From Mytilus edulis (lineage: Eukaryota > Mollusca > Bivalvia > Mytilida > Mytilidae): 64,000 bases of DNA. The notes beneath the pieces were generated by a model, which searched no databases, had not been told where the DNA came from, and worked only from the letters and a program-made list of their open reading frames with translations. Both the position numbers and the translations under genes were made by a program. Position 1 is the first letter of the stretch; every line of letters begins with the position of its first letter. Where the stretch lies: the NCBI RefSeq assembly GCF_963676685.1, contig NC_092349.1, forward strand, positions 82,534,604-82,598,603, read 5' to 3'. Below, piece by piece: positions 24,050 through 36,300 of the stretch.

Positions 24050-24335
24050 GTTGGATCATCAGTGATGAGTCTTCTGTAGAGGAAATATGTGCATTTGGTC
24101 TACAAAATTATAAGCCTGGTATCTTTGATGAGATTTTACAGGCCCATACATAGGACCAAGTCTTCAATTGTTTTACACTTGTCATTTCGAAGACTTTTGC
24201 AGTTGACTATGCAGTATGGGCTTTGCTCATTGTTAAAGGGTATATATTGACCTATAGTTGTTAACTTCTGTGCGATTTGGCCTCTGGTGGAGAGTTATCT
24301 CATTGGCAATCATACCACATCTTCTATTTTTAAAT
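24050..24335 (+). repeat. Adjacent M2 and M3 repeat fragments
   Basis: Positions 24055-24135 ('atcagtgatgagtcttctgt' to 'aagcctggtatctttgatg') match family M2. Positions 24190-24335 ('gcagttgactatgcagtat' to 'ctcattggcaatcatacc' and 'acatcttctattttta') match family M3. The same M2-then-M3 or M3-alone orders recur elsewhere in the window, suggesting frequent co-insertion. Confidence 0.65.
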
Positions 24336-24776
24336 AAGATTAGTGTTGGCTGGATAAAACTCTGATACAAGATGAGAGGAAAAAAAGTTTACATGTATAT
24401 CTTTTAATCATGGATTTATCTAAGAAATGAATGTACATGGTTATTAACATGTTGAAATGAAATGATATTAGACAATCAATTGTTATTGTTCCTATGATTG
24501 ACAGATTCTCATGTGTCCATTATGGGAACCAATATCCATTGTTCCTTCAGGTTTAGACCAGCTAAACTTATTATTTCAACAAAATACATTTTCTGTTGAA
24601 ATACAATTGTTTGTACATTTCACAATAATGTTGCAGATTTTGGTTTCATATGTCACCATCCTGTCGTTCTCTTACTGCATCCTAAAATACATAAAAAGAT
24701 TAATTAGTTTGGATCATAGATGCTCATCATTTTAACAAAATTATGAAATCAATACCGCAGTATGAAACATTAAACT

Positions 24777-27126
24777 AGAGGCTCTCAAGAGCCTGTATCG
24801 CTCACCTGATTCTACTTGGGTTTTTGAAATCATATGAAAAAATATAAAATTTGGCTAAAAGTGACAACACAACCTCATTGATAAGGAAAGGAACATGTTT
24901 AATTTCATTCAAAAGTCCCCCACTGGCGGCCATCTTGGATGGCGGATCGGCTACAAAGTAACAACACTTGGTCAGCACCTCATAAGGAACATTCATGCCA
25001 TGTTTAGTTTTATTCCATTCAGTGGTTCTCTAAAAGAAGTCATTTGTATGCATTTCCCATAGGGTCCTATGTTAAACTAAGTCCCCTGCTGGCGGCCATC
25101 TTGGATGATGGATCTGCTACAAAGTAACAACACTTGGTCAGCACCTCATAAGAAACATTCATGCAATGTTCAGTTTTATTCCATTCAGTGGTTCTCTAAA
25201 AGAAGTCATTTGTATGCATTTCCCATAGGGTCCTATGTTAAACTAAGTCCCTGCTGGCGGCCATCTTGGATAATGGATCGGCTACAAAGTAACAACACTT
25301 GGTCAGCACCACATTAGGAACATTCATGCCATGTTTGATTTCATTCCATTCAGTGGTTCTCTAAAAGAAGTCATTTGTATGCATTTCCCATAGGGTCCTA
25401 TGTTAAACTAAGTCCCATGCTGGCGGCCATCTTGGATGATGGATGGGCTACAAAGAAACAACACATGGTCAGCACGGCATAAGAAACATTCATGCAATGT
25501 TTGGTTTCATTCCATTCAGTTGTTCTCTAAAAGAAGTCATTTGTATGCATTTCCCATAGGGTCCTATGTTAAACTAAGTCCCCCGCTGGCGTCCATCTTG
25601 GATAATGGATCGGCTACAAAGTAACAACACTTGGTCAGCACCACATTAGGAACATTCATGCCATGTTTGATTTCATTCCATTCAGTGGTTCTCTAAAAGA
25701 AGTCATTTGTATGCATTTCCCATAGGGTCCTATGTTAAACTAAGTCCCCCGCTGGCGGCCATCTTGGATGATGGATTGGCTACAAAGTAACAACACTTGG
25801 TCAGCACTCCATAAGGAACATTCATGCTATGTTTGGTTTCATTCCATTTAGTGGTTCTCTAGAAGAAGTCATTTGTATGCATTTCCCATAGGGTCCTATG
25901 TTAAACTAAGTCCCCCGCTGGCGGCCATCTTGGATGATGGATCGGCTACAAAGTAACAACACTTGGTCAGCACTCCATAAGGAACATTCATGCTATGTTT
26001 GGTTTCATTCCATTTAGTGGTTCTCTAGAAGAAGTCATTTGTATGCATTTCCCATAGGGTCCTATGTTAAACTAAGTCCCCCGCTGGCGGCCATCTTGGA
26101 TGATGGATCGGCTACAAAGTAAAAACACTTGGTCAGCACCCCATAAGGAACATTCATGCTATGTTTGGTTTTATTCCATTCAGTGGTTCTCTAAAAGAAG
26201 TCATTTGTATGCATTTCCCATAGGGTCCTATGTTAAACTAAGTTCCCGGCTGGCGGCCATCTTGGATAATGGATCGGCAACAAAGTAACAACACTTGGTC
26301 AGCACCTCATAAGGAACATTCATGCCATGTTTGGTTTCATTCCATTCAGTGGTTCTCTAGAGGAAGTCATTTGTATGCATTTCCCATAGGGTCCTATGTT
26401 AAACTAAGTCCCCCGCTGGCGGCCATCTTGGATGATGGATCGGCAACAAAGTAACAACACTTGGTCAGCACCTCATAAGGAACATTCATGCCATGTTTGG
26501 TTTCATTCAATTCTGTGGTTCTCTAAAAGAAGTCATTTGTATGCATTTCCCAAAGGGTCCTATGTTAAACTACGTCCCCTGCTGGCGGCCATCTTGGATG
26601 ATGGATCGGCTACAAAGTAACAACACTTGGTCAGCACCCCATAAGGAACATTCATGCTATGTTTGGTTATATTCCATTCAGTGGTTCTCTAAAAGAAGTC
26701 ATTTGTATGCATTTCCCATAGGGTCCTATGTTAAACTAAGTCCCCGGCTAGCAGCCATCTTGGATGATGGATCAGCAACAAAGTAACAACACTTGGTCAG
26801 TACCTCATAAGGAACATTCATGCCATGTTTGGTTTCATTCCATTCAGTGGTTCTCTAAAAGAAGTCATTTGTATGCATTTCCCATAGGGTCCTATGTTAA
26901 ACTAAGTCCCCCGCTGGCGGCCATCTTGGATGATGGATCGGCTACAAAGTAACAACACTTGGTCAGCACCTCATAAGGAACATTCATGCCATGTTTGGTT
27001 CCATTCCATTCAGTGGTTCTCTAGAAGAAGTTCAAAATGTAAATTGTTAACGACGACGACGGCGGACGACGACGGACGCCAAGTGGTGAGAAAAGCTCAC
27101 TTGGCCCTTCGGGCCAGGTGAGCTAA
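24777..27126 (+). mobile_element. Hairpin-ended element, family F1 (GCTCACCTG), with a ~13-copy 166-bp tandem array
   Basis: The left end is the hairpin AGGCTCT, loop CA, AGAGCCT (24779-24794), then GCTCACCTGA (24800-24809). From about 24890 to 27030 a 166-base unit is repeated roughly 13 times; the word 'catttgtatg' occurs at 25041, 25207 and 25372. Each unit contains 'gctggcggccatcttggatg' and 'aacaacacttggtcagcac'. The last unit runs into a GAC-rich microsatellite (27050-27080). The 3' hairpin at 27094-27124 has 13 paired positions, one mismatch, loop TTC, and the GCTCAC/GTGAGC motif at its base; it is followed by AA, giving CTAA. The chain of near-identical 62-residue frames here is an artefact of the array. 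No transposase is present. Confidence 0.8.
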
Positions 27127-27255
27127 AAATTGACCACCTGATATATGTAAAGAAAAAAAAGACACTGTCAAAGATATCTACTAATATAATTTCATACGGT
27201 TGAACGTAGTCAATTAGAGTGAAATTATTTTCTCTTGTCTTTTTATGATGTATAG

Positions 27256-27353
27256 GTGTCGTACCTATCGTGTGGTCAGTTTCCCGCCAAAACAGGGGTT
27301 TTGGTCATTCAGCCTGACAGCGCCAAAGCAAGAGGTTCTCATCTAAACACTTG
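27256..27353 (+). other. Orphan candidate exon of unknown gene
   Basis: A pyrimidine-rich tract ('ttttctcttgtctttttatg') leads to an AG at 27254-27255, followed by 98 bases of relatively GC-rich sequence and a GTAATT donor at 27354. One frame is open throughout and reads VSYLSCGQFPAKTGVLVIQP and on to ARGSHLNT. I do not recognise the peptide and found no partner exon within the window, so it could be an exon of an unplaced gene, a noncoding exon, or chance. Confidence 0.25.
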
Positions 27354-27708
27354 GTAATTTTTAATTTATTCAATAAGTCCCCTTTTTAGTTATTTATAAG
27401 ATATATAGGATTGATAGGACTTGAGGGTTGTTTTTCTTTTTGGTATTATATTGAGTGAAGTATATAGTTTCGATATGTGTTTTTGAATGTTCAGGTGTAA
27501 CATATTTAATAAACATAGAAGCAGCATTGTCGTGTAGCTTCCCACTTTAATTATGAGTTTTGCATTCTTTATACTTATACAGTAAATGGTTTTTCAAAGG
27601 CATACATTATCATGGGGTGACGTACATGAGACTAGTATTATGTAGTGAAGTTTTAATACAGAATGAAGGTTGTTACAAGAGAACATGTAGATTTTTTTTG
27701 GGTGTATA

Positions 27709-28316
27709 CAGTGTTCTAGGATTCCCATTACCCGTTACCCGGGGTAAGTGGATTAGGACAACGGGTAAGTCATTTTTTAGCCTTTGTCACCCGGTGGTAA
27801 GTCAATTTTCAAGTTCGGGGAAGCCGAAAAACTCTTGAAATTTCCCGGTCCTCTTCAATTTTCCCATATCTGCTTTTTATTTTTATTAAATCACGAGAAA
27901 AAACTTTGATAAAAGATCGAAGATTTTGTCGATGTCTATCGGCGCTTTTATTCAAGCACTCGTTTACTAGGTGTAATCAAGCGCAAAAGAGACCACATTC
28001 TTCTCCTATCATTCTAAAAGTCGGTCACGGTGTCTGTAAAATCGGAAAATCCGGATTGATAACTGGTGCTTAAATCGGGACATAAACGATTTTTTTTCTT
28101 GTCATCGGAGGAAAATAAACTTACAGTTGCATTTATTATAGCTCTTAATAAATGACATAGTAATAACTATAACATATTTGTCAAATTTAGTAAGAAATCG
28201 TTTTTTTTGCACCGTCCGCATTGGTTGGTGGATTTAACTTTTAGATGTGGGTAAGTAATTTTTTTATTGATCTTACCCGTGGTAAGTCAAGGTGCCAAAA
28301 AAATCCTAGAACACTG
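27709..28316. mobile_element. hAT-like MITE, 608 bp, CAGTGTTCTAGGATT ends
   Basis: The left end CAGTGTTCTAGGATT (27709-27723) is mirrored exactly at the right end (AATCCTAGAACACTG, 28302-28316). Both ends are flanked by TGTATA (27703-27708 and 28317-28322), a likely target-site duplication. An inner repeat of 'taccc' and 'gtaagt' motifs (around 27730-27800 and 28248-28280) is arranged symmetrically. CAG ends and short duplications fit the hAT superfamily, though 8 bp would be typical. There is no transposase frame. It lies to the left of POLR2J exon 3, possibly within that gene's last intron. Confidence 0.75.
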
Positions 28317-28324
28317 TGTATATA

Positions 28325-28913
28325 CTTATTAGAAAATTAACAATACTTCTTTTATACACTACATTCAAATACAAGTACATAATAGAAAATTGAAACACGT
28401 AAGAGGCATATTGAAAAATAGAATATGTTGATAATAACATGTTGAAAATCTGTCAACATTGGTCAACAAAGTATATATATGGGATATGAGTCAAATAATC
28501 TCTATGAGGTAAGATCTACTATTTTTGTATACAGTTATGCCATAATTGTTCTTGAATCAAGGTAATTCTCTCTTATGTGTTACTTCATTTTTATGCGTCA
28601 GTTAGTTTGTTTTCTAAAATTGTTGTGCAGTCCAACCATATTAATTGCCATATTATGCATTATATCCTTTCAAATAATTTATTCCTGCCACTTGCCAAAA
28701 ATGTAAAGTATTCAAAAGTCAAACTGAACAGATCCTGCTTTTTCTTAGAATATGTATACCTGAAAATAGAATTGACTGAAAAGTTGATTTTACTTTGATA
28801 CGTGTAGCTAGGTTTACTCAATTTGTGACACAAAAATCTATGTAAATTTTAAAGACAAGCTTGAAATAAAATACAGTTATCGATTTAGTTAAGAATAAAC
28901 TCTTAGCCTTTAC
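28325..28913. other. Candidate last intron of POLR2J, terminal exon not found
   Basis: If the GTAAAG donor next to 28914 is used, the final POLR2J exon should lie to the left. I searched the minus strand here and in 27130-28325 for an acceptor followed by a short basic tail like the family's (about ten residues) and found none convincing. One possible acceptor near 28752 would add only VYIF and a stop. Reading straight through the donor instead gives an unrelated tail ending at 28818. Confidence 0.4.
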
Positions 28914-31900
28914 CTTGAATCTTTCTTCTAGAAGTGAGAACTCACTAATGAGATCAGTGATGGCATTGGTCAATGCATCCTGAGGACTGTAGTCTGAGGT
29001 CGTCTGTACTCTTAACACAAATTTGTGCTCCAATGGATGCGGGTTTTTATATCCAGAAAACAAAACTTGTGGGTCTTTCCATAACTGTCTGTAATAAGTA
29101 AAAGAATATTCATTTTTTGTTTTTCAAAATGTGTTGTGCAATTATAACTTTATTTGGTTAAAGTGCTCATTTGTCCCTCTTTAAAATCATCCACAACTGA
29201 AATTCCTTAATTTCAAGTCATGATCATGAGAAGATGTGTGCAGTTTTTTCATTGAAAGGCCAGTTTTCCTCAATTTTCAAAATATTGAAAATGTTTATAA
29301 AAAATTCTAGAACACTATTTGTGTGTTCAAATAATCCAAAATCCCCACAAAAAAATAACCAACAGGAAATTTAAGCTTGTCAATAACTGGAAATAAATTT
29401 GGTGAATGGGCAGAATCACTCAGGTATTTAATAGATATAACAAAGAAATATGACCTTTGAAAGTACAACTTATTCATCAAATCAGAACTAATAAATTATA
29501 ATGAAATATTTTTGTAGTTAATACATGTAATAAAAAATGTACATTAATACATTGTTACGTTTGAACTACACATGTAGTTGTATTTGATTTTTATATTGAA
29601 ATCGCATATAAATATGCATTTGGTAAATGATTGAAAAATAATATTTCAACAAAAATTTGGTGTTACAAACAAAAAGTAAAATCACAAAAATACTGAACTC
29701 AGAGGAAAATCAATTCGGGAAGTCCATAAACAACATTCTGAAAGTTTTTCACTTATTCATGAAGTACCCAAAATCCTCAGCTTGTCTGGCAATTTGAGTT
29801 TTGGAGTAAAATATCACAGATTATACATGATCCAATATGGTAAATGACTTCAGGAATGTTTGTGAATGGTATTTTAGTGAATGTTCAGATGAATTCAAGT
29901 TACTTTTTTAAAAAATAAATTATACTCCTATCTTTTCAGTCATGGAGATAATATTGTAGTGTATCTCGAAGGTTACAGATCTAATGTCATTATTCATAAA
30001 ATGTAAAAACAATATTTAAATAATGATAAATTTTTACAAGCGTATCAGTCTTTGACTCTTTTACCATGTTTACTGGTTACACCTGCCTAATATTATGGAT
30101 GTTTTATTAAACTTACGAACAGATCATGTTTCCTAGTGTGTGATCTTCTTTATTCACTGTAAATATTGCAGCATTTGGTACTTTAGTGTCTTTTTCAATA
30201 GTGATTCTGAAATATACATTAAATATAAGTACAAATGTATCTGAATCTATCTTCATTTGATCTTACACCATAAACACATCATGCACATGCCAAAATAAAC
30301 TTTACATTAATACAAGTACATTGTACATGTATATGAATGTGTCTCTCTTTTTTTAGTCGCCAGCGTAAAATGCCTGCCAAAAACTAATTTCATCTATCAA
30401 CATGATCAATTTATAACGGAAAAATATATATGGTACATGTATAATATGGAAAAAAATGTTAAAAATATTTCTTTAAACAAATTGTCATAAAATTGCTTTA
30501 AACCTCACATTGGTCAAAGATTTTGAGATAAAATATATAGGCATATTCTGTTTTGCAGACTGATAAAAATTATAAAGATCTTTTAAATGAAAATTTTGAT
30601 GGGCATTTTTTCGATCCAAACAGATGTAAGAATAAACTAAGTTACTGTTATCTTTTTGATGAATCTGAGTCTGTTCGCCCTAGTTCCTGTTCGCCCAGGG
30701 TCCATTCACCCAGATTTAATTTTTTTCCTAATTGTTGTCTAGTCACATAATTTTAAGTATTTGAAACAAAATATGTTATTAAAAGTTTGTTGAAAAATTT
30801 ACAGAATATTTATATTGTTGCAATCAATTTATCTTTTTCCCTACGATTTGCAGAGTAGAATACAATACAATCATGACAATGTATTTATCTTTATTGATAT
30901 TTGTTAACGAAATAATTGTATTCAGTCAATCTCGAAGGTATGCAGTATAACTGAGACTAGTCTCAGAGTATAATAATAAAATCCTTTATTCAACTTAAAT
31001 GCCCTGAATATTTTTTATTTTTTTTAGTAGGGCCAACAGACTCTTATGCAGGTTTGGGACAACCCATCAAATGGGGAACTGTTCCCCAAATGAGTAACAA
31101 TCCCTCATTTGAGTAATCATTTCATAGTGCTAAAAAGCAAAATTTTCATAATTGAGTCTTTTTTTCTTAAAATGGCACATATTCATGAAAAATGCAGACA
31201 TTTTTCAAAAGATGATTATCCCTATCTAGATTTACTGAGAAGATACAAGCCTATGAAAAATTAGAAAATTTGACTATTTCCAAGGCTTCTAACTTTTTTA
31301 AAACCCATAATAACAATATAGTTCTTTGGAAGAAGTTGTTCAATTTTCTATCAATGTGTGCCATTTTATCTAAAAAAGACCCATTTTTAGAAAATTTGGT
31401 TTTTAGCACTATGAAATTATCACTGAAATGAGGGATTGTTACTCATTTGGGGAATAGTTCCCCATTTGACGGGTTATCCCCAACCTGTTATGGGCGAAAG
31501 GACTCTATGACTATGGGCGACCATGTTATTAGGGCGAACAGATCCGATACCCTTTAGACACCCCTATGAAGTTCAACTTATATTTGTTATCAGTGTTATT
31601 AGACAGTTAATGTAGTCAACGACGTATAACTAACATCTAATATACGTCCTTGATGCAGTGTACTAATAGAAAAATTTATGGTGCAAACACAAGGGTTTGT
31701 TACAATTGATTCTTTAAATACAGAAAAATATCAACATCAAAATTCATTTTCGGGGTTCGTATGGACAGACACGTCAAATTGTTTCAAACCCCTGTGTCTG
31801 TGGTGCAAACGCAGGAAATTATTTGTCATTTTTGTCAAAGTGTTTTGCATTGAAAAAACTTAATTTAATGGTTTTGAAGGATTGTTTGTCCTTATCGATA

Positions 31901-31993
31901 AACTTGTCTCATTATGACAACATTTTTCTCAAACAATTACTTCTTTTCGCCGTCAAACAGAAGGAAAGACTCAAAAGTCGGAGGCGCATTCAT
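28914..31993 (-). CDS. POLR2J: RNA polymerase II subunit RPB11 (POLR2J), 3 exons, C-terminal tail missing
   Basis: Minus-strand coding exons are 31993-31941, 30206-30117 and 29088-28914; all have GT-AG borders and phases join cleanly (318 nt, residues 1-106). Exon 1 gives [17 protein letters not shown], the family's near-invariant N-terminus. Exon 2 contains [10 protein letters not shown] (36-45). Exon 3 contains [11 protein letters not shown] (60-70), [15 protein letters not shown] (80-94) and LLEERFK (100-106). RPB11 pairs with RPB3 in the nucleus to seed assembly of RNA polymerase II; its fold is the alpha-subunit-like dimerisation domain. Human POLR2J is 117 residues, so only about ten C-terminal residues are unplaced. 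Intron 1 carries nested MITEs (30660-31555). The gene is divergent from the methyltransferase gene, with start codons about 1.3 kb apart and a probable shared promoter. Confidence 0.93.
29089..30116. other. POLR2J intron 2, nothing seen
   Basis: This is about 1 kb of AT-rich intron between coding exons 2 and 3. No bounded repeat, inverted repeat or coding frame was found. Confidence 0.6.
30660..31555. mobile_element. Outer TIR element with TCTGTTCGCCCTA ends, hosting a nested MITE
   Basis: The left side reads TCTGTTCGCCCTA (30670-30682), soon followed by a second TGTTCGCCCA. The right side reads TAGGGCGAACAGA (31530-31542), preceded by two 'tatgggcga' words. These inverted, internally repeated ends bracket about 870 bases, half of which is the separate 439-bp MITE at 31049-31487. 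No transposase frame is present. It lies in POLR2J intron 1. The exact outer limits are uncertain by about ten bases. Confidence 0.6.
31049..31487. mobile_element. Foldback MITE, 439 bp, long inverted arms, TTATG target duplication
   Basis: The element starts CAGGTTTGGGACAACCC and ends GGGTTATCCCCAACCTG. The arms pair over roughly 120 bases each (31049-31172 with 31362-31487), including 'aaatggggaact' and 'gagtaacaatccctcattt' inverted on the other side. It is flanked by perfect 5-bp duplications TTATG (31044-31048 and 31488-31492). It is inserted into the outer TIR element. There is no coding capacity; the transcript of POLR2J intron 1 would fold into a long double-stranded hairpin here. Confidence 0.88.
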
Positions 31994-32141
31994 TTTTACG
32001 TGCTGTTTTCCGACGAAACGGAAATGTAATGTTTGTACAATATACCGCACTTACTTATAATGTCATTTTGATTGGTCAAAAATAAGATAACGTCTGATAA
32101 CCAACGAGATGTAAGGGACACCTCTTTCTTTTACAGTCAAG
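31994..32141. promoter_or_regulatory. Probable bidirectional promoter and 5' noncoding exon end
   Basis: POLR2J starts at 31993 on the minus strand. On the plus strand, an inverted CCAAT box (ATTGG, 32071-32075) precedes a pyrimidine tract CCTCTTTCTTTT (32121-32132). A consensus donor CAAG|GTAAGC follows at 32142, which could join an AG acceptor at 33294-33295 just before the methyltransferase start codon. This suggests a compact divergent promoter serving both genes. The TCT/TOP-like tract is a guess at the initiation point, not proof. Confidence 0.45.
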
Positions 32142-33295
32142 GTAAGCTATCAATTAATTGATTTCTTCATGTTATTTCATACACAAAACTTCAGTCGATT
32201 GTTTCATTACAGCTGCAATACAATTCATTAATTGATCTAAATATTTAGAGGAGGTTTAAATGCATTTTTGACTGAAGTGGAACTAACTAGGTCAGTTAAC
32301 TTATGATGCCGAAAATAGTTTTAAAAGTGGGAAATATGAATATTTCAACCGCAATTCAAATTCAAATTATTTATCTGGGAAAGTTAGGACAGAGCACTAT
32401 TAAAGTAAAAAAAACCAAGTAAACTGGCAGTATATTATGTCGATGGACAGAGACACAAAATATTTGTTCCGCATAATGGTATATTTTTCAATATGAAAAA
32501 CTCTGTCTTCTTTTCTCAGTTTCTCTGTGTAAACTTTGTAGTACGCTATGCTACGTTTTTGCAGGAGGATAAACATGTTTAGTAAGTTACAATTTATATC
32601 AACTTTGCATATCTTTTAAAAATGGTTATGTCATGAATGTTGTACTAAAATTTATAATAGAAAAGAGGTACTGTACATTTGAAAAATGTTATTTTTTTTG
32701 TTAAAACACAACTTCGAATTTCAGTTAAAACTGTTTAATTTTATTAAGTCCCTATTAAGAAAACAATTAATTTTCTTTTTATTTCTGACACTTACCGTTT
32801 ATCGGCTTTCCTATCTTTTTCACTTTATGTTCACCCGGCATTTGAACTGCTACTCTTAGCTAGTTTTCTGGGATTATTTTCACTTTGTGATTTAAGTCTC
32901 TAATATCTTACCGAATTCTTTGTTTTGCGTGCTAAACATATGAATGTATTTCATCCCAATGTCTATACATTAAACATGTGAAGCTCCATTGCCACCGAGT
33001 AACGGGCGGGACTGAGTTGTGGCTGACATCGGACACAGGCATTTGTCTCAGAAAAAAACCCTATATGCATTGAGGTATGTAAGAAAAAAAATCTTAGACA
33101 AGTGCCTGTGACACCGAACTACATTTTCGTACCTAAATGTCGACGTATCAGTGTTGTGCAAGTAATTTACGAAATTTCGATTGGATAAAATTAAATTAAA
33201 AATATTTTTTCCTAGATGCATATGAAATAAAAACAAAATGATTTGCCTACATCAACATGATTAAGCTATATGAGTTGATAGTTTTTTATTTCCAG
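32142..33295 (+). other. Putative 5' UTR intron of the methyltransferase gene
   Basis: This interval runs from the donor at 32142 to a good acceptor ('gttttttatttccag', AG at 33294-33295). Nothing else is seen in it except AT-rich sequence. Five bases of the leader after the acceptor read AAACA, and a three-codon upstream frame (ATG at 33305, stop 33314-33316) overlaps the A of the main start codon as TAATG. Confidence 0.4.
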
Positions 33296-33315
33296 AAACA
33301 AACCATGCTACTGTA

Positions 33316-36300
33316 ATGCTCATTAAACTGTGTGGACAATTACTCAGTAGGACAAAACAATCCACAAATACAACTATAATCACAAGGAATATGAGTACAA
33401 GACTTTTCGAAAGTTCTGACCATGCTAAGTACTATGCCCAGTTCAGACCAGACTATCCAGACACAGTGGTCAAGTCAATAGTTGATTATTGTAAATTATC
33501 AAATAACGATATTGATACGGCGATCGACATCGGCTGTGGAACTGGACAAAGTACTTATTCATTGAAGACCTATTTCAAAAACGTGTTTGGTGTTGATGTG
33601 AGTGAAAAACAAATAGAGCAGGCCAAACTCAAATACCATGACATAAAGTTTACAGTCGGACCGGCAGAAGACTTGTCATTTTTGGAGTCGGGAAGTGTAA
33701 ACTTGATAACAACAGCACAAGCATTGCACTGGATGAATCATGAAGCATTTTACGAAGAAGTTGACCGAGTTTTACGACCTGGAGGAGTATTGGCGGTATA
33801 TGGTTATGGGATACCTGTAGAAAACAAAAAGGAGGCACACAACCTTGTCTCACATGTAAGATCAAGTATTATACTTATGTATAAACGTTTTTGGCAATTG
33901 TTGAAACACTCTATCACGTTCGCACAGGATTACTTTATATTATAAATAACTTCTTTAAAGATCTACCTATAATTTTTAAACATATCTTTCACTTTATGCA
34001 TGGTTGCTACATTGGCCCATACATTACATTATCATTTACTATAGCTAAATAAATATTTGATTACCATAGATTTTTTAACTTGACATTGAACAAATACCGT
34101 GTCCCTTCTGAACCCGATTTCTACTCCGCGTATTGCAACGCTTTGATTATAATACGTTTTATACAACAAAAAACATATCATCAGTGCAAGAAAATGATCA
34201 TAGCCTATAGCTATGACTATGTCCAGGCAGACAGCAGAGAAAAAAAAACCACGACATATGTACTTAAATCAAGTATTGATGTTTCTTTAAATGCGATCTA
34301 TAATTTATCATTTTAAGAATAAATGCATGCATTGCCAGCACTTGCATAGTCAAAGAAAGTATTTATACTTCGTGGAATAAATCATGCATCTCCCTTGCCC
34401 AAAGGGGATACGTAGTTAACTATTTCCAACATTTTATTTGTCAGGAGTTTTATTCTTACGCCAATTTTTAAATATTCATTTTTTCCAGTTGCAATGCCAA
34501 ATAACTTATTTAAAAAAAAACCTCCTTCCAAAATGGTCGTCTATATACTATATTTGATATGACTTAATTTCATACCCGACTGCCATATAATGTGTCAAAG
34601 TTGCCTGGAAGGTACGGTTGGATAAATATCTGGTATAGGCTGTGTATACAATCCTTCGCTCAACCAAACATGTGAGGGTGGTTTAGGAAACGTTGCTGAT
34701 GACAAATGTTTAATTTTAATAACTATTTCCTTTCACAGTTTTACTCTCAAACTCTGTCAGAATATTGGAGCAAAGAAAGGAAGTTTATAGAACAGCACTA
34801 TCAGTCGTTTCATCTTCCATACGATGGTTGGATTAGGTCTGTGGCAGTAATTGGTTGAATAAATCTATCTTACGCCCCCTTTAACTGTTGACACTTAATA
34901 ATAATTCATGCACATCACTATAAAAATAAGGAGATGTGGTATATATGATTGACAATGAAACAACTATCCGCCAAAGTTCAAATGAAGTGGATATAAACAG
35001 CTATAGGCAACCGTACGACCTTCAACAATGAGATAAACCAATACCGTATGGTCACTGTTCATTAACCCAAGCCGAAACACAATGTACCTATAGATTCACG
35101 GAACACCCAAAATTCACGACTGCATGAATGATGCATATACGTTTAACAGTTCCTCTCATTGCTTGTATTCGCATTTAGCATTCAAAAAGACTAATTCGAG
35201 TGAAATAAATGTATATATGAGAAAATAACCCTATATATACTTTTCGAAATTGACTCATCTGATTCATTAATTGATTGAACATCTACAGCATCGATCAGAT
35301 AAGAAAACTTATAAGAATATCTGTAAATTCTATAGAATCACAGTCTCTGATGGAATTCAGATGCTCATTAGATTAAAATGTTATGTTATATTTTTTTATA
35401 TATTTTATAGGAATGATGAACTAGAAATAGTTAAGAACTGGTCAGTAGACCAGTATACCGGTTATATTACCTCCTGGTCAGCATGGCAGAAATACCTCAA
35501 ATCTTATCCCGAATCAAAGGATTTACAGACATTACATGAGCAGTAAGTAATTCAAAGGACACATGATATATAAGTGAGAGACGATTTCAGATTTGAGAAA
35601 TCTGTCTCATAAGCCTCGGTCACACCTTACCGGATAGCACGAACGGACGCCTAACGGATGAAAATAAAAGTTGTCCATTGACAAAATTGTTATCCGTTGG
35701 GAGTCCGTTGATGTACTGACCGAATAAAACGGACGCGTAACGAATGCATAACGGACACACACCGATCTATGCAACGTTCGGGAAACGTACCGGACAGAAC
35801 GGTTGTCGAACGTAAGCCAACGGACGAGCAACGCATAAAACGGACACCTGTAACTGAAGCGTATCGGATAAAACGGACGAACAAGATATACGGAAAAATT
35901 AAAGGCGACAATATTAATACATCATGTACATATAAATCGCATAAATATTCAAAATGATTCTGTGTAACTGGTTGTGTTTTTTTTCAAAATTCCGCCAAAG
36001 GGCAGTGTCTGGCCTGAATAACTTAAGAACTGCTTGATTGTGAAGACGTGCCCTTTTATGAATAATAAGAATTCATGAACCTTAAGAAATCTGACATACC
36101 AATAATTGGCATTTCTGACACGAAATTTCCAATTGGCATTTATCCGTTTCAGATTCGTTCAACATCCCTTTTAGGTAGAAGTCCGTTGATGAATTTATCT
36201 GCCAGACCTCCAAAGGATGTATAATGGACATGTAACAGATACAAAACGGAAACGAAACGGACGAGTACCGTACAAAACGAACGGCTACCTAACGTTCAAC

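Noticed and set aside
25105-27121. Series of near-identical 60-97-residue frames (MMDRLQSNNTWSAPHKEHS...)
   Set aside because: They are translations of the 166-bp tandem unit. Frame is not kept from unit to unit (166 is not a multiple of three), and stops recur at the same place in each unit.
33650-33865. Minus-strand 71-codon frame
   Set aside because: Shadow of methyltransferase exon 1 on the opposite strand.
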